Source: Millionella massiliensis
GTDB lineage: Bacteria; Bacteroidota; Bacteroidia; Bacteroidales; Rikenellaceae
DNA: 64,000 nt
Direction: 5' to 3'
Assembly: GCF_900104655.1 (NCBI RefSeq)
Contig: NZ_FNWD01000002.1
Location: forward strand, 310,001-374,000
Shown here: one piece after another, positions 29,017-37,033 of the stretch
How the letters are laid out: every line of letters starts with the position of its first letter
Position numbering within the stretch: the stretch's first letter is position 1
The notes under the pieces: model-generated
Told to the model about the DNA's origin: nothing
Databases searched by the model: none
The model's input: only the letters and a program-made list of their open reading frames with translations
Translations under genes and position numbers: made by a program

Positions 29017-29020
29017 ATGA
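28982..29020 (+). CDS. Possible 12-codon leader peptide
   Basis: ATG at 28982 opens a 12-codon frame (MNSSRSHLNHTL) whose TGA overlaps the ATG of the next gene in the arrangement ATGA. That layout permits translational coupling. I see no strong ribosome-binding site, and a frame this short can arise by chance. Confidence 0.25.
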   Translation: MNSSRSHLNHTL

Positions 29021-29289
29021 AAAGAGAATTAACACCCGCTGAACGTCAATGGAAGGTGCGTCTGATGTGGTCCGGATTGGGGTGGGGTTATTTGGTAATG
29101 CTGATGTATCCGTTTATTGATTGGCTTATGTGGAATGAAGCTCCGAATCTGAGCATCTCACGCATCATTATCAACGTGGTTATATGGACACTGGCCGGGA
29201 TCGGCATGGGCCGCTGGCTCCAGTGGCGTGCGGGACTGGTCGGCAAACGGTATGTAAACACTAAAAACGTCAAACATGATAACATTTAA
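29017..29289 (+). CDS. Small two-helix membrane protein in the ABC operon
   Basis: The 90-residue product has a charged N-terminus, two membrane helices (about 21-38 and 50-66) and a short basic tail. I recognise no family. It is the first gene of the operon, and its end overlaps the start of the ATPase gene by 14 bases, so the two are translated together. It may be an accessory subunit of the transporter. Confidence 0.7.
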   Translation: MKRELTPAERQWKVRLMWSGLGWGYLVMLMYPFIDWLMWNEAPNLSISRIIINVVIWTLAGIGMGRWLQWRAGLVGKRYVNTKNVKHDNI

Positions 29290-30118
29290 GCAGGTTTCCT
29301 TCGGATATCGCGGAGGACGATTGTTCGAAGGGCTCGACCTGGAGCTCCGACAGGGAGCCATCTATGGTCTGCTGGGTAAAAACGGTGCGGGCAAAAGCAC
29401 GCTGCTAAAATTAATCTCCGGCCTGTTGTTCCCAAAAGCAGGTGAAATCACCGTGATGAATCACATCCCCCGGAAACGTGAGGTCGATTTTCTGAGTCAG
29501 GTATTTCTGCTACCTGAGGAGTTCGACCTGCCGCGGATGAATATGGATGAATACGCGCGGGTTTACGGCTGTTTCTATCCGGCCTTTTCACGGAGCCAGT
29601 TGTCGGAACTGATGCGTGAGTTGGAGGTTTCCGAGACGCAGAATCTGCACCAGATGTCGTTCGGTCAGAAGAAGAAAGCCTACATTGCCTTTGCCATCGC
29701 CTGCAATACGCCGCTGCTCCTGATGGACGAACCCACCAATGGGCTGGACATCCCCTCGAAAAGTTCGTTCCGTCGGGTGATCGCTTCGGTGGCCGACCAG
29801 GGGCGTACGATTATGATCTCGACCCATCAGGTCCGCGACTTGGACCAGCTGATTGACGCAGTGGTGGTGCTCGACAACAGCGAAATCCTGTTGAATGCAA
29901 CGACTGCCGATATCACCGAACGGCTGCGGTTTGTCCACCTGGAAGAGAACGAATCGGCGCTCTATGCCGAACAGACCATTCACGGTCGTTGGGGCGTATG
30001 CCGTAACGAAACGGGAGCCGAGTCTCCGCTCGACATGGAGCTACTTTTCAATGCTGCGGTCGCCAACCGCGAAGCCATCAAAAACATTTTTAAAGAAACT
30101 CAAAGCGATGAACAATAA
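29276..30118 (+). CDS. ABC transporter ATP-binding protein (YtrB-like)
   Basis: The 280-residue ATPase has Walker A GKNGAGKS (about 34-41) and a signature that reads MSFGQ instead of LSGGQ. Walker B is LLLMDEPTNGLD, and the switch histidine is in ISTHQVRDLD. The C-terminal 60 residues beyond the nucleotide-binding domain are typical of exporters with a separate permease. It overlaps both the gene before it (14 bases) and the permease gene (11 bases). With a GntR/YtrA repressor at the operon end, this matches the YtrA-controlled ABC systems that answer cell-envelope stress or peptide antibiotics in Firmicutes. The substrate here is unknown. Confidence 0.92.
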   Translation: MITFKQVSFGYRGGRLFEGLDLELRQGAIYGLLGKNGAGKSTLLKLISGLLFPKAGEITVMNHIPRKREVDFLSQVFLLPEEFDLPRMNMDEYARVYGCFYPAFSRSQLSELMRELEVSETQNLHQMSFGQKKKAYIAFAIACNTPLLLMDEPTNGLDIPSKSSFRRVIASVADQGRTIMISTHQVRDLDQLIDAVVVLDNSEILLNATTADITERLRFVHLEENESALYAEQTIHGRWGVCRNETGAESPLDMELLFNAAVANREAIKNIFKETQSDEQ

Positions 30119-30905
30119 ATTTTCATGGAGTCGTTTCGGCCGTTTCGCGTGTGCCGAACTGGTCGGCGAACGACGTGCCTGGCTGTTGAAACTGGGTAGT
30201 TTTCTGGCGCTCTGCATGGTGATCTATCTGCTGTGCAATATCAGTGTGTTTATCGACCAAATGAGCGGAGAGGGTATAGAGGATATCAGTTTAAACTACA
30301 TGATGGCACGGTTTTTTACCTCTATTGTGCTGTTTTTCCTGATTACCTATAATCTGTCGTGCAGCTTTAAGCGGTACTTCTCGAAGGGGCGTGCCACAGC
30401 TATCATGATGTTGCCGGTGACCAAAAACGAGAAATTCCTCTATGCGACACTGGTGAACCTTATCGTCATTCCATGCGTACTTCTGGCGCTGTATCTGTTA
30501 AGCGATGTGCTATGGGCACGACTGCTCGGTTTTGACAATGTGTTTGTGCAATTGAGCGAATTGAAGGCAGAGATGTTGGAGTCGGATTTGGAACTGTTTT
30601 CTCGACAGATGGGCATTAATGTCGTAGCTGGCCTGGCTTGTATGGCATTTTTCTTGGCCGGGGCTGCTGTGTTCCGTCGTCATCAGTTTCTGTGGACACT
30701 GCTGGCCAGTTTTATCTTGACATTGCCGTTTATTGTTTATTTCCAATATATTTTGTTCTACGGCTCGGTATGTGCCCGCTCCATTTTCGACTGGCTCTTC
30801 AGTGTTCAGGGCTTTTATTTCCAGTTGCTGTGGTGTGTGTTGTGGGCTTGTCTGTGGATTTTTGTTGCATGGCGGCGCTTTTCCACGTTGCAAATTTCAA
30901 AGTAG
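30108..30905 (+). CDS. ABC transporter permease
   Basis: The 265-residue product from the ATG at 30108 has about six hydrophobic helices: LLKLGSFLALCMVIYLLCNI, FFTSIVLFFLITYNL, FLYATLVNLIVIPCVLLALYLL and three in the C-terminal third. The cytoplasmic segment FKRYFSKGRATAIMMLPVTKNEKF is typical of ABC-2 type permeases in this setting and probably contacts the ATPase. The start overlaps the ATPase gene by 11 bases. The frame is open well upstream, but that part lies inside the ATPase gene. Confidence 0.88.
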   Translation: MNNKFSWSRFGRFACAELVGERRAWLLKLGSFLALCMVIYLLCNISVFIDQMSGEGIEDISLNYMMARFFTSIVLFFLITYNLSCSFKRYFSKGRATAIMMLPVTKNEKFLYATLVNLIVIPCVLLALYLLSDVLWARLLGFDNVFVQLSELKAEMLESDLELFSRQMGINVVAGLACMAFFLAGAAVFRRHQFLWTLLASFILTLPFIVYFQYILFYGSVCARSIFDWLFSVQGFYFQLLWCVLWACLWIFVAWRRFSTLQISK

Positions 30906-30914
30906 AGGGAGAGT

Positions 30915-31268
30915 ATGGATTTCAAATCTGAAAAACCGATCTATCAGCAGATCGTCGATTATGTCTGCGATCATATCGCGTGCGGACGCTGGCTCGAAGA
31001 GGAACGAGTGCCTTCGGTACGCGATCTGGCCGCACAGCTGCAGGTGAATCCCAATACGGCGATGCGCGCCTACGAAAGGCTCCAGATGGCGGGTATCATT
31101 ACCAATAGCCGCGGTGTCGGATATTTCGTCTCGACCGGAGCCAAACAGCGGGTCATCGATCTGAAACGGGCTGAATTTTTTGAAACGACTCTTCCCGAAG
31201 TGTTTGCCACCATGGACACTCTGGGTATCACGTGGGAAGAGGTAACCGCAAAATATGAAAAACGATGA
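30915..31268 (+). CDS. GntR-family transcriptional repressor, YtrA subfamily
   Basis: The 117-residue protein has an N-terminal winged helix: FKSEKPIYQQIVDYVCDHIACGRW, VPSVRDLAAQLQVNPNTAMRAYERLQ and the wing GIITNSRGVGYFVS. Its short C-terminal tail of about 45 residues forms a two-helix dimerisation arm, the hallmark of the YtrA subfamily. It follows the permease gene by nine bases and would bind the AGTGTA/TACACT operator at the operon's own promoter. The inducing signal is unknown. Confidence 0.93.
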   Translation: MDFKSEKPIYQQIVDYVCDHIACGRWLEEERVPSVRDLAAQLQVNPNTAMRAYERLQMAGIITNSRGVGYFVSTGAKQRVIDLKRAEFFETTLPEVFATMDTLGITWEEVTAKYEKR

Positions 31269-31321
31269 AATTACTTGTATTGATGGCAGGGATGCTGGCA
31301 ATCGATACGGCTGCCGCTTAG
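31265..31321 (+). CDS. 18-codon hydrophobic mini-ORF, peptide or gene remnant
   Basis: ATG at 31265 overlaps the stop of the GntR gene (ATGA) and opens an 18-codon frame, MKLLVLMAGMLAIDTAAA, ending in TAG. It looks like a signal-peptide start without a mature protein, and stop codons follow in frame. Either a downstream gene has been lost or a tiny membrane peptide is made by translational coupling. Confidence 0.35.
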   Translation: MKLLVLMAGMLAIDTAAA

Positions 31322-31376
31322 AATTGAAATGGACTTGACGTGAAGTTCCAGGATTGAACGACAGTGACGATCTAAA

Positions 31377-31406
31377 AAGTGGGCTGCGAATATCCGCAGC
31401 CCACTT
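31377..31406. terminator. Bidirectional terminator between the ABC operon and the MFS gene
   Basis: A perfect 12-bp stem (31377-31388 with 31395-31406), with A residues before it and GTATTTTTA after it, lies between two convergent units. Confidence 0.85.
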
Positions 31407-31412
31407 GTATTT

Positions 31413-32591
31413 TTACCGCAACTTGTTTCGATCGAAGTAGGGACCGGCCCACAAGAAAAAGAGAGTCAGCCCGATACACAGCAGGATGGTACCGAGTGTG
31501 AAGGCCCACGAATAGGAGGTGTGTTGGGCGATCACGCCACCCAGCAGCACTCCGGCACCGACGCCGAAATCCCATGAGGTCAGGTAGGTGGCATTCGCCG
31601 TGCCGCGTTGATTGTGCTGGGCCAGGTTGATGAACATCGTCTGGAGGGTCGGGCAGAGCAGGCCATAGCCTACACCGATCGCCACGCCACAGGCATAGAA
31701 TACGGCCGGAATTTTAAACAAGACAAAGCAGAGGAAACTGGCAATCAACAGCGAGATGCCCATTTTGCTGACCTGTGTCAGGTATCCGCGGTTGATGAGC
31801 TGTCCCGAAATCAGACGCGATACGACCAGACCGCCCGACAGGCAGACGAAAAACATGCCCGTTCCTCCAGTCAGCCCGATCTCCTCGGTGCCGTAGACTG
31901 CCACGTAGGTACTCAGCACACCGTAGGCGAACGAGAGGAAGATGGTGGTAATAGCGCCGGGGATCCCCTTGAGCAGCAGGAAGCGGTCGAGCGAAATGGT
32001 CTGTTTGGCCCCGACGATTTGGGTTTTGCCACCCTTGATTCGCGAAGCGATGAACAGGCCGAGCAGGCCGACGCCGAGAGCGGTTCCGAATACCCAGTCG
32101 TAATTGGGCGTGGCTTCGTGGATCATCAGGGCGGCCATCGGACCGATGGCCATGGCCAGGTTGGTCGAGACGCCGTAATATCCGATTCCTTCGCCACGTC
32201 GCGAGGCGGGCATGATGTCGATGGCCATGGTATTGACCGATACGGTGACCATCCCGAAGGCCATACCGTGCGTGGCGCGCAGGATGGCGAAGACGGCGAG
32301 TGCGCCGGCCAGCATGTAGCCCCCGAAGTACGAAATAAAGAAGGTGTAGCAGATCAACAGCAGGGGCTTGCGAGGAAAACTGTCAACCATGAAACCGGCA
32401 AAGGGTCGGAACAGCAGCGCCATGATGGTGTAGGACGAGAGGATCAGCCCGGCGGTGGATCGGGTGACGGCGAATTGGTCGGCCAGATACATCGGCAGGA
32501 TGGGGAGAAGCATGTAGAATGCGAAAAACATCATGAAGTTGGCGCCGCAGGCAGCGAAAAAACTGCCGGTCCAGAGTCTCTCTTTTTGCAT
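31413..32591 (-). CDS. MFS transporter, drug/metabolite efflux type
   Basis: The 392-residue product has twelve predicted membrane helices and the MFS loop 2-3 motif in degenerate form (FRPFAGFMVDSFPRKPLLL). The N-terminal half resembles DHA1-type exporters (YLADQFAVTRSTAGLILSSYTI). The substrate cannot be inferred. It is a single-gene unit with a promoter at 32618-32647. Confidence 0.9.
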   Translation of the reverse strand: MQKERLWTGSFFAACGANFMMFFAFYMLLPILPMYLADQFAVTRSTAGLILSSYTIMALLFRPFAGFMVDSFPRKPLLLICYTFFISYFGGYMLAGALAVFAILRATHGMAFGMVTVSVNTMAIDIMPASRRGEGIGYYGVSTNLAMAIGPMAALMIHEATPNYDWVFGTALGVGLLGLFIASRIKGGKTQIVGAKQTISLDRFLLLKGIPGAITTIFLSFAYGVLSTYVAVYGTEEIGLTGGTGMFFVCLSGGLVVSRLISGQLINRGYLTQVSKMGISLLIASFLCFVLFKIPAVFYACGVAIGVGYGLLCPTLQTMFINLAQHNQRGTANATYLTSWDFGVGAGVLLGGVIAQHTSYSWAFTLGTILLCIGLTLFFLWAGPYFDRNKLR

Positions 32592-32617
32592 GGCCGCTAT
32601 CGTGTGTTAAGTTTCGG

Positions 32618-32647
32618 CAAAGATAGGGAATAAATGGCCAGAACAAC
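32618..32647 (-). promoter_or_regulatory. Promoter of the MFS gene
   Basis: On the minus strand TTG (32645-32647) and TATCTTTG (32618-32625) are 19 bases apart, which matches the Bacteroidetes consensus. The start codon is about 27 bases downstream of the -7 box. Confidence 0.7.
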
Positions 32648-32665
32648 GGCCGTATATAAAAACAG

Positions 32666-32695
32666 CAGCCAGAACCCTATCGAGTTCTGGCTGCA
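32666..32695 (-). terminator. Terminator of the BlaR1-like gene
   Basis: A perfect 11-bp stem (32666-32676 with 32685-32695) is followed on the minus strand by TGTTTTTAT. Confidence 0.8.
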
Positions 32696-32712
32696 TTATT
32701 ACAGAGCGAATA

Positions 32713-34551
32713 TCATATTTCTTCGAGAATAGAGATATATACCTGACGCGTAGCTTCCAATTTCCCGTTTCCCCCTAGTTTAAGGATTTCCGGATACTCT
32801 TGCAGAAGTTTTTGCTCGACAGTGATACCCTGTTTTTGGTCCTCTTTCGTGTATCGCATACTGATAACGGTGTAAACGGGTAAGGCATTCTGCCGAAGGC
32901 TGGGGGTTTTGACAGGGTAACGTTTCACATGCCATTGGCGAATATCCGAACTGCTGTCGGAAAAAGCACCGGGTCCACGGAAAATATTTTTCTGTCTTTT
33001 AGGTGCGATTTGCATCACTTTCAAGGAATCCAATTGACGGTTTATCCCCCCAAATTGGGATAAGCTCGTTGATTCATTCAGCTGAAAGTGTTGCGACTGG
33101 GAAGTTGACTGTGGCAGATCGGTAGTGAACTTGGCTTTTTTTGTGGTAATGATAATCGCTCCGTTGCGTCCCTGCTCTCCGTATTTTTCAGTTGCGGCCT
33201 TACCTTTCAGTATCATGACACTCTGGTAGTCTTCCGGGCTGATGTTTTTCTTCTGAAACTCCTTTGACGTGTAGATTACTCCGTCCACCACATAAATCGG
33301 TTGTTTGGTCGAATCTCCGGCCGCTGTGCCACGAACCTCGATTTTCGGTGTCGATTGAGCTGAAGGGGTTTCGACAGAGGATTCAGTAGCGTTCAAATTC
33401 TGCGTATTTAACGGTTTATATATCCCCTTATAAACAAACACTTTCGTTTCGGTCTGTTTGGTTTCAGGAATGGTGGGGGCTTCCTGATCGATGCGCTGAC
33501 CGTCGACATAAACAGGAACCTGACTCTGCACGGACCGATTTTCGTCCAGGCTGCGACCATCCACATATATGGAAGCCTGTGGAGACAACATTTTACCGTC
33601 AACGATCCGGATCGTATAGACTGGTTTTTGAAGCGAATCGGCTGCAACAGGCGCGGGAAGGGGGTCGGAGACTGGCTGAGGCTCGGCCGCACGCACGGTC
33701 AGTGAAAAGGCGCCCAGCAGGATGCCAGTTACGGGGATTAGTGCAGCCAGCCGGACATATCCTCCGAGGCTGGTTCTGCGGGTGGCTTGTGCAATCATTT
33801 GGAGGCGTTTTTTAGTCAGTGAATAGCAGAATGCCTGGGCCGTGCCGGGATAGATGCCGGCTTCGGTGCCAATCAGCAGTTCAACATAGGGTGCCACGGG
33901 ATGTCCCTGTCGGATCACGTCGCGATCGGCCTGGAATTCGTGCACCTCGCGCAGCAGTTTCGTCGCGTGCCAAATGGCGGGGTGAAACCACAGCAGTGCC
34001 CGCCACACTCCCATCCACACGATGTCCAGCGTGTGTCGATGGGCGATGTGGCTCTGTTCGTGGGCGATGATCTGACCCACCATGGGTGAACCTTCGTATT
34101 TGGGGTTCAGAAAGATCACGCCGAATGCGGAATAGGCGCCGGGAGACTTCGGCGTGTAAACAATCTGATTGGGATTTCGGCGTGTGGCCCGTTTGGCTTC
34201 AATCCAGGCTCGAACAACGCCGGTTCCGAGAATCATCCCGACGATAACGACACCAATCAGATAGAGCCAACCGACAACCGGCATAATGGGATCAGCGGCT
34301 GGAGCTTCAGCAATCGTCTCGGGTGCAACCTCTTCGACGAGGTAAAAGACCTCCGTATCGATCGGTGCGACTGACGGGGCCGGCAACAGCGGAATCCGGA
34401 TCAGCGGGAGCAGCAGACCGACCGGAACGAACGTCAGGAGGAACCAACGTGCAGCGCGTAAATTTGTCCGTCGGTGCAGGACGGCGATATAGAAGAGCCA
34501 CAGTGCGGCAATGCACACCAGACTGTCGATCAGATATCCTTGCGAAAACAT
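32713..34551 (-). CDS. M56-family sensor metallopeptidase (BlaR1-like) with receptor-type tail
   Basis: The 612-residue membrane protein starts with three or four helices (about 8-28, 35-55, 90-112). A cytoplasmic zinc peptidase domain follows, with HEQSH (His164, Glu165, His168) and the distal Glu205 in HEFQAD, and then a further helix (about 265-285). This is the BlaR1/MecR1 layout. The extracellular part is not a penicillin-binding domain. It carries three repeats of the form YVDG (SIYVDGRSLD, PVYVDGQRID, PIYVVDGVIY). The last is followed by VMILKGKAATEKYGEQGRNGAIIITTKK, which resembles the plug of TonB-dependent receptors. It lies downstream of the BlaI-type repressor gene. I infer a signal-sensing protease that inactivates that repressor. 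Confidence 0.9.
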   Translation of the reverse strand: MFSQGYLIDSLVCIAALWLFYIAVLHRRTNLRAARWFLLTFVPVGLLLPLIRIPLLPAPSVAPIDTEVFYLVEEVAPETIAEAPAADPIMPVVGWLYLIGVVIVGMILGTGVVRAWIEAKRATRRNPNQIVYTPKSPGAYSAFGVIFLNPKYEGSPMVGQIIAHEQSHIAHRHTLDIVWMGVWRALLWFHPAIWHATKLLREVHEFQADRDVIRQGHPVAPYVELLIGTEAGIYPGTAQAFCYSLTKKRLQMIAQATRRTSLGGYVRLAALIPVTGILLGAFSLTVRAAEPQPVSDPLPAPVAADSLQKPVYTIRIVDGKMLSPQASIYVDGRSLDENRSVQSQVPVYVDGQRIDQEAPTIPETKQTETKVFVYKGIYKPLNTQNLNATESSVETPSAQSTPKIEVRGTAAGDSTKQPIYVVDGVIYTSKEFQKKNISPEDYQSVMILKGKAATEKYGEQGRNGAIIITTKKAKFTTDLPQSTSQSQHFQLNESTSLSQFGGINRQLDSLKVMQIAPKRQKNIFRGPGAFSDSSSDIRQWHVKRYPVKTPSLRQNALPVYTVISMRYTKEDQKQGITVEQKLLQEYPEILKLGGNGKLEATRQVYISILEEI

Positions 34552-34611
34552 GGTCGGTATTTTTTACGAGTTTAGGGCTTCGGGACAAGGGAGGGGGAGC
34601 GTAGCGGTACG

Positions 34612-35013
34612 CTATTTTATCTGCGCAGGATCGGCTTCGACGATCTGTCGGGCCACGCGACGGAGCTCCTCGTACTGTTCGACGGTGAGACTGCCACTTT
34701 CGGCCAGATAGGAGAGCACTTGTCCGGGCGAGTTGTCGAACAGTTTGCTGACCACGCGCTGCATGAAGCGTCCGCGGTACTCCTCTTTGCTGATGGCCGG
34801 GTAGTAACGGTGGCTCTTGCCCACAACGTGATGTTTGACAAAGCCTTTGGTTTCGAGCGTGCGAATGACGGTCGAAATGGTTGTATAGGCCGGGCGAGGT
34901 TCGGTAAACGAATCGACAATCTCGCCGAGGAATGCTTCGCGCAGGCGCCAGATATGCTGCATCACTTCCAGTTCGGCACGGGTCATCTCGGTAGGTTGTT
35001 TTTTCTGTTTCAT
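34612..35013 (-). CDS. BlaI/MecI/CopY-family repressor
   Basis: The 133-residue protein has the family's N-terminal winged helix: TRAELEVMQHIW, YTTISTVIRTLETKGFVKHH and SHRYYPAISKEEY. A helical dimerisation half ends in VEQYEELRRVARQIVEADPAQI. It precedes the M56 peptidase gene by 60 bases, the standard sensor-repressor pair. An almost perfect 22-bp palindrome covers its own promoter (35071-35092), so autoregulation is likely. No beta-lactamase gene is nearby. Confidence 0.93.
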   Translation of the reverse strand: MKQKKQPTEMTRAELEVMQHIWRLREAFLGEIVDSFTEPRPAYTTISTVIRTLETKGFVKHHVVGKSHRYYPAISKEEYRGRFMQRVVSKLFDNSPGQVLSYLAESGSLTVEQYEELRRVARQIVEADPAQIK

Positions 35014-35048
35014 AGGATTGTATTGTGTTGGGTAAGGTTTCTTTTTTC

Positions 35049-35078
35049 CAAAGATATAAACTTTTTTCGAGACTACAA
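35049..35078 (-). promoter_or_regulatory. Promoter of the blaI-blaR1-like operon
   Basis: On the minus strand TTG (35076-35078) and TATCTTTG (35049-35056) are 19 bases apart. The -33 element falls within the operator. Confidence 0.75.
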
Positions 35079-35092
35079 TTATAATTTTAGTC
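35071..35092. promoter_or_regulatory. BlaI-type operator
   Basis: The 22-bp segment GACTA...TAGTC is a palindrome except at one symmetric pair (20 of 22 positions), with an ATTATAAT core. It resembles the TACA/TGTA dyads bound by BlaI and MecI proteins and overlaps the -33 box of the repressor gene's promoter. Confidence 0.75.
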
Positions 35093-35160
35093 TTCTGTGA
35101 ATTTTCTTCTACTTAGCTGTAGTTGCCTGTCGTTTAGAAACGATAAACCCACACAGGAAA

Positions 35161-35195
35161 AACCCCGGTAGTGCGTTGAAGCACAGACCGGGGTT
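35161..35195 (-). terminator. Terminator of the ThrE-type exporter gene
   Basis: The stem AACCCCGG/CCGGGGTT (35161-35168 with 35188-35195), with an inner GTGC/GCAC pair, is followed on the minus strand by a run of T. Confidence 0.85.
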
Positions 35196-35228
35196 CAAAA
35201 TGGGTTGTCGTAACGGTGGTGACGTTGA

Positions 35229-36629
35229 TTAGTCGAGGCTGGTCAGGTCGACAAATTTGCCTCTCTCGCGCCGCTGCTCGATCAGGAAATTGAGTTGTTT
35301 CTGGCGCTTGGGCGTAATGAGGCGGCGGGCAAAGATGTTCGGAATCGCCACGCCGATGGCAATACAGAGGATCATCAGCGATGCCTGGATGGCATTTTTC
35401 ATGGCGACGGTCACTTCGCCGACTACACCGCTCATCTCGATAAAGGCAAACAGCGCACGGTACATCAGCACACCGGGGATCATCGGGATGACGCTGGGAA
35501 TGGCCAGGCAGTGGTGAGGAGTGCGCAGCTTGTGGAGCAGACGGGTAGCGATGATACTAATCAGCGCCGAACCCACGAGCGAGCCGATCACAGGTCCCCA
35601 GTCGAGACCGATGTTGTCATTGCTGGGGCCGAGGTTAACAAAGTTGCGCGTGCAGACGGCGATGATACCGCCCAAAGCAACGACCCACAGCAGACGACGC
35701 GGAATGTTGAAGATCATCGAGAAGCCCATGGCCGAGATGGCAGCCGCAATGGCAAATTCGATGTAGCTGTGGTGGGGAGTCATGCTCAGGTCGGTGACAA
35801 AGTTGTCGATGCCGCAGATGCGAATGGCCAGCGCAATGCCGAACGCCATGGCCAGGACAATCAGCAGCGTATTGACCGCTCGTGTTATGCCTATTTCCAC
35901 GTAGCTGTCGAGCATGTCGCTGACAAAGTTGATCAGTGGGACGCCTGGGACGATAAAGAGGGCGCAGGCCATTAACGGGTGCCACGGGGTGTCGGAGTGA
36001 AGTATCGCGTATAGTGGAGCGGGCAGGTCGATCGTCGAGATAAACGTGGAGGCCCAGGCCAGCAGGGTGGCGGCAAAGGCGGCGATCGCAATGTTCATAT
36101 AGTGGTTGGAGCCCGACTCGTTGAGCACGGCTCGCAGGCGGAAGCCGAGAATGGCAGCAATCGAGGCGTAGAAGAAGGCGGGCCAGTCGCAGCCGAACTG
36201 GATGCAGAAGCCGCCGCAGGCAAAACCGGCTCCCACGGCTACCTGCCAGGGGGTGTAATTTCGTTTGCGGGTCCGGATATTCTCGAGTTCCTCTTCGTAG
36301 CGTTCGAGCGAATAGTCTTCGCGGATGGCTCGCCAGGAGAGTTTGCTGACGGCCGATATGGCGGTCATGTTGATGCCGTGCTTTTCGCAGCGCTGGATTT
36401 TGCAGTAGGAGTGCTCCTCGTCGCCGAGATTCACCATCAACATGTTATAGGTGATGTAGATGTGCAGGTTCTCTTCGGGCAGCCCCAGATAGGCAGCCGT
36501 GCGTTTCATGTTGCGCATGACGCGACTGGTGTCTGCGGCGCTCTCCATCAGCAGTTTCCCGGTACGGAGCAACAGGTCGAGCTTCCGGTGCAGCAATTTT
36601 TCGGATTGAAGTTGATTGACGGCCTCCAT
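35229..36629 (-). CDS. ThrE-family (DUF1212/DUF3815) threonine/serine exporter-like protein
   Basis: The 466-residue product starts at the ATG at 36629. A cytoplasmic N-terminal half (about 1-115) contains the DUF1212 signature GKLLMESAADTSRVMRNM. Then come about ten membrane helices in two groups, the second corresponding to DUF3815 (DWGPVIGSLVGSALISIIATRL). The fused two-domain form matches ThrE, which exports threonine and serine in Corynebacterium. The substrate here is unproven. About 220 bases upstream lies a cobalamin riboswitch in the same orientation, which is an unexpected regulator for this family. Confidence 0.88.
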   Translation of the reverse strand: MEAVNQLQSEKLLHRKLDLLLRTGKLLMESAADTSRVMRNMKRTAAYLGLPEENLHIYITYNMLMVNLGDEEHSYCKIQRCEKHGINMTAISAVSKLSWRAIREDYSLERYEEELENIRTRKRNYTPWQVAVGAGFACGGFCIQFGCDWPAFFYASIAAILGFRLRAVLNESGSNHYMNIAIAAFAATLLAWASTFISTIDLPAPLYAILHSDTPWHPLMACALFIVPGVPLINFVSDMLDSYVEIGITRAVNTLLIVLAMAFGIALAIRICGIDNFVTDLSMTPHHSYIEFAIAAAISAMGFSMIFNIPRRLLWVVALGGIIAVCTRNFVNLGPSNDNIGLDWGPVIGSLVGSALISIIATRLLHKLRTPHHCLAIPSVIPMIPGVLMYRALFAFIEMSGVVGEVTVAMKNAIQASLMILCIAIGVAIPNIFARRLITPKRQKQLNFLIEQRRERGKFVDLTSLD

Positions 36630-36850
36630 GGTATTCGTGTAATTATTATGTATCCGGCACACGGAACCGATGGTCGGGCGGCTCGTGCGACGGTTTGTTG
36701 CAATGTCGGGGGGAGGCGGCTCTGCCCGGAAGAGGGGTTGTCTTCCAAGAAGTCGTTTGACTTCGCGGCTCGCCGGAGTCTTCCCTTGAGGGTGGTTTGG
36801 GGTAGTATGGGGCCTGTTGCCCGGCTAATCCACGAGCCGGAGGGGCATGT
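36630..36850 (-). other. GC-rich spacer between the riboswitch and the exporter gene
   Basis: No gene is recognisable in these 220 bases on either strand. A perfect GAAGTC-GTTT-GACTTC hairpin lies at 36749-36764 and could be part of the riboswitch's expression platform. It is not followed by a T run, so it does not look like a classical terminator. Confidence 0.4.
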
Positions 36851-36854
36851 CGGA

Positions 36855-36995
36855 AACGGCAGGTCTTCTGACTCACTCCGCTCCCCGAGGCCTTCCCGCC
36901 CGTGACGGGCAGTGGCTGCATGTTGTTTCGGAGAGTTGCTGGAGTTTCACAGCAGCGGGACTGTCCGGGATTTGCACCCGATTCCCTTTTCATCC
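36855..36995 (-). promoter_or_regulatory. Cobalamin (B12) riboswitch
   Basis: Read on the minus strand, the segment contains the family's conserved blocks in order: GGGAATCGGGTG, AATCCCGGACAGTCCCGCTGCTGT, CCACTG, GGGAAGGC and, at the 3' end, GTCAGAAGACCTGCC (the B12 box region, 36858 onward). A short CATCCG/CGGATG hairpin precedes it (36991-37008). The RNA would bind a cobalamin and lower expression of the downstream gene. The next gene in that direction is the ThrE-like exporter at 36629, not a B12 uptake or synthesis gene. Confidence 0.93.
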
Positions 36996-37033
36996 GTCGG
37001 GGCGGATGGGCCACGCCGGAACCGAATCGGCGG

